From JBEVNX01 sp040507895 (GTDB taxonomy: Bacteria > Desulfobacterota > Binatia > JACPRU01): a stretch of 5,974 nucleotides of DNA. The notes below the pieces were generated by a model, which saw only the letters and a program-made list of their open reading frames with translations, was not told the DNA's origin and did no database searches. The stretch covers positions 1 to 5,974 of the forward strand of contig JBEVNX010000052.1 in the NCBI GenBank assembly GCA_040507895.1, in the 5' to 3' direction. Shown here piece by piece: positions 5,639 to 5,974 of the stretch; the stretch's first letter is position 1; each line of letters begins with the position of its first letter. The position numbers and the translations under genes were made by a program.

Positions 5639-5663
5639 TATGGGACCCCCCCAACTGAGTCAA
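5635..5663 (-). promoter_or_regulatory. candidate promoter of the GST gene
   Basis: On the minus strand TTGACT (5663-5658) is a good -35 and overlaps the thiE stop codon (5662-5660). The -10 is less clear: TAGTTA (5640-5635) at 17 bases is poor, while CATAGT (5642-5637) matches four of six but at 15 bases. Either choice puts the -10 under the GTTAAC dyad, as expected for a repressed promoter. Confidence 0.4.
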
Positions 5664-5974
5664 GGGGATCGGGCGCCGGCTAGCCGCTCGAGCGCGATGC
5701 GCGCGGCGGCGTCGGCGTTCGGCACGGTCGCAAGCGCGGAGATCATCGCCGCGGCATCGGCGCCGGCGCCGAGGACCTCGAGCGCATTGTCGAAATCGAT
5801 GCCGCCGATCGCGACGATCGGCAGCGATACTGCCGCTCGCACCTCTCGCAGGGCGCTCAGGCCCCGCGCGGAGTAGCCGGTCTGCTTGGTCGGCGTGGTG
5901 AAGATCGGTCCGAAGCCGATGTAGTCCGCTCCGCCGGCGGCGGCGGCGCGCGCTTGCGAGACGTCGTGCGTCGA
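5660..5974 (-). CDS. thiE: thiamine-phosphate synthase, C-terminal half (cut by window edge)
   Basis: The last 104 residues of ThiE, whose full length is usually about 200-215, so the start lies beyond the right edge. ThiE joins the pyrimidine pyrophosphate (HMP-PP) and the thiazole phosphate to make thiamine monophosphate in the cytoplasm. The fragment opens at STHD, the conserved loop found midway in the family, followed by GADYIGFGPIFTTPTKQTGY, the glycine-rich and Thr/Lys-containing phosphate loop. Later IVAIGGID forms the C-terminal phosphate-binding strand-loop of the TIM barrel, and GADAAAMISAL is the next conserved strand. The gene ends 76 bases before the GST start on the same strand. 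No other thiamine gene is visible, so its operon, if any, lies outside the window. Confidence 0.92.
   Translation of the reverse strand, partial: STHDVSQARAAAAGGADYIGFGPIFTTPTKQTGYSARGLSALREVRAAVSLPIVAIGGIDFDNALEVLGAGADAAAMISALATVPNADAAARIALERLAGARSP

Noticed and set aside
372..5690. A 12-base direct match GCTAGCCGCTCG at 372-383 and 5679-5690, possible attachment-site pair
   Set aside because: One 12-base match in a 6-kb GC-rich window is expected by chance, and the second copy lies inside the thiE coding frame; no integrase is present.

Overview
This 5,974-base window is GC-rich bacterial chromosomal DNA with five complete protein-coding genes, one gene cut by the right edge, and a decayed insertion-sequence remnant at the left edge. 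All the sizeable genes have strong third-position G/C bias and good Shine-Dalgarno sites. The taxon cannot be fixed from this window. A high-GC soil or marine proteobacterium-like lineage (former Deltaproteobacteria, Myxococcota or Binatota-like) fits the gene content, but that is only an inference.

Left end (about 1-421): the minus strand carries a fragment of an IS3-family transposase (catalytic core of the DDE integrase fold). It has lost its catalytic glutamate and is frameshifted upstream. A relatively AT-richer, gene-free stretch follows, with a perfect 8-bp hairpin. Next is a small plus-strand gene (422-781) for an AlpA/MerR-like helix-turn-helix protein of the kind found as excisionases or prophage regulators. 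Together these look like the worn edge of a former mobile element.

Centre (755-3399): a two-gene operon encodes a 3-hydroxyacyl-CoA dehydrogenase with two C-terminal 3HCDH domains and no crotonase domain, followed after 16 bases by an SCP2/SCP-x-type thiolase. They would catalyse the last two steps of a fatty-acyl-CoA beta-oxidation-type cycle (3-hydroxyacyl-CoA to 3-ketoacyl-CoA, then thiolytic cleavage, or the reverse condensation). No acyl-CoA dehydrogenase or enoyl-CoA hydratase is in the window. A consensus TTGACA with an overlapping TGACA-N5-TGTCA inverted repeat lies in the 3' end of the helix-turn-helix gene and may drive and regulate this operon.

Right half: dnaB (3444-4808), the replicative helicase, follows the thiolase on the same strand after 44 bases. 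It converges with a minus-strand glutathione S-transferase gene (4936-5583), and the 127-base gap between them holds a strong 14-bp hairpin. Upstream of the transferase, also on the minus strand, is the C-terminal half of thiE (thiamine-phosphate synthase, 5660-5974, cut by the window edge). The 76-base thiE-GST gap contains a paired GTTAAC-N6-GTTAAC element lying over a plausible promoter whose -35 overlaps the thiE stop codon. The transferase is therefore probably controlled separately by a TetR- or MarR-type repressor.

I see no CRISPR array, RNA gene, defence system or clearly new multi-gene system. The best leads are the two candidate operators, the crotonase-less dehydrogenase/SCP2-thiolase pair, and the mobile-element remnant.
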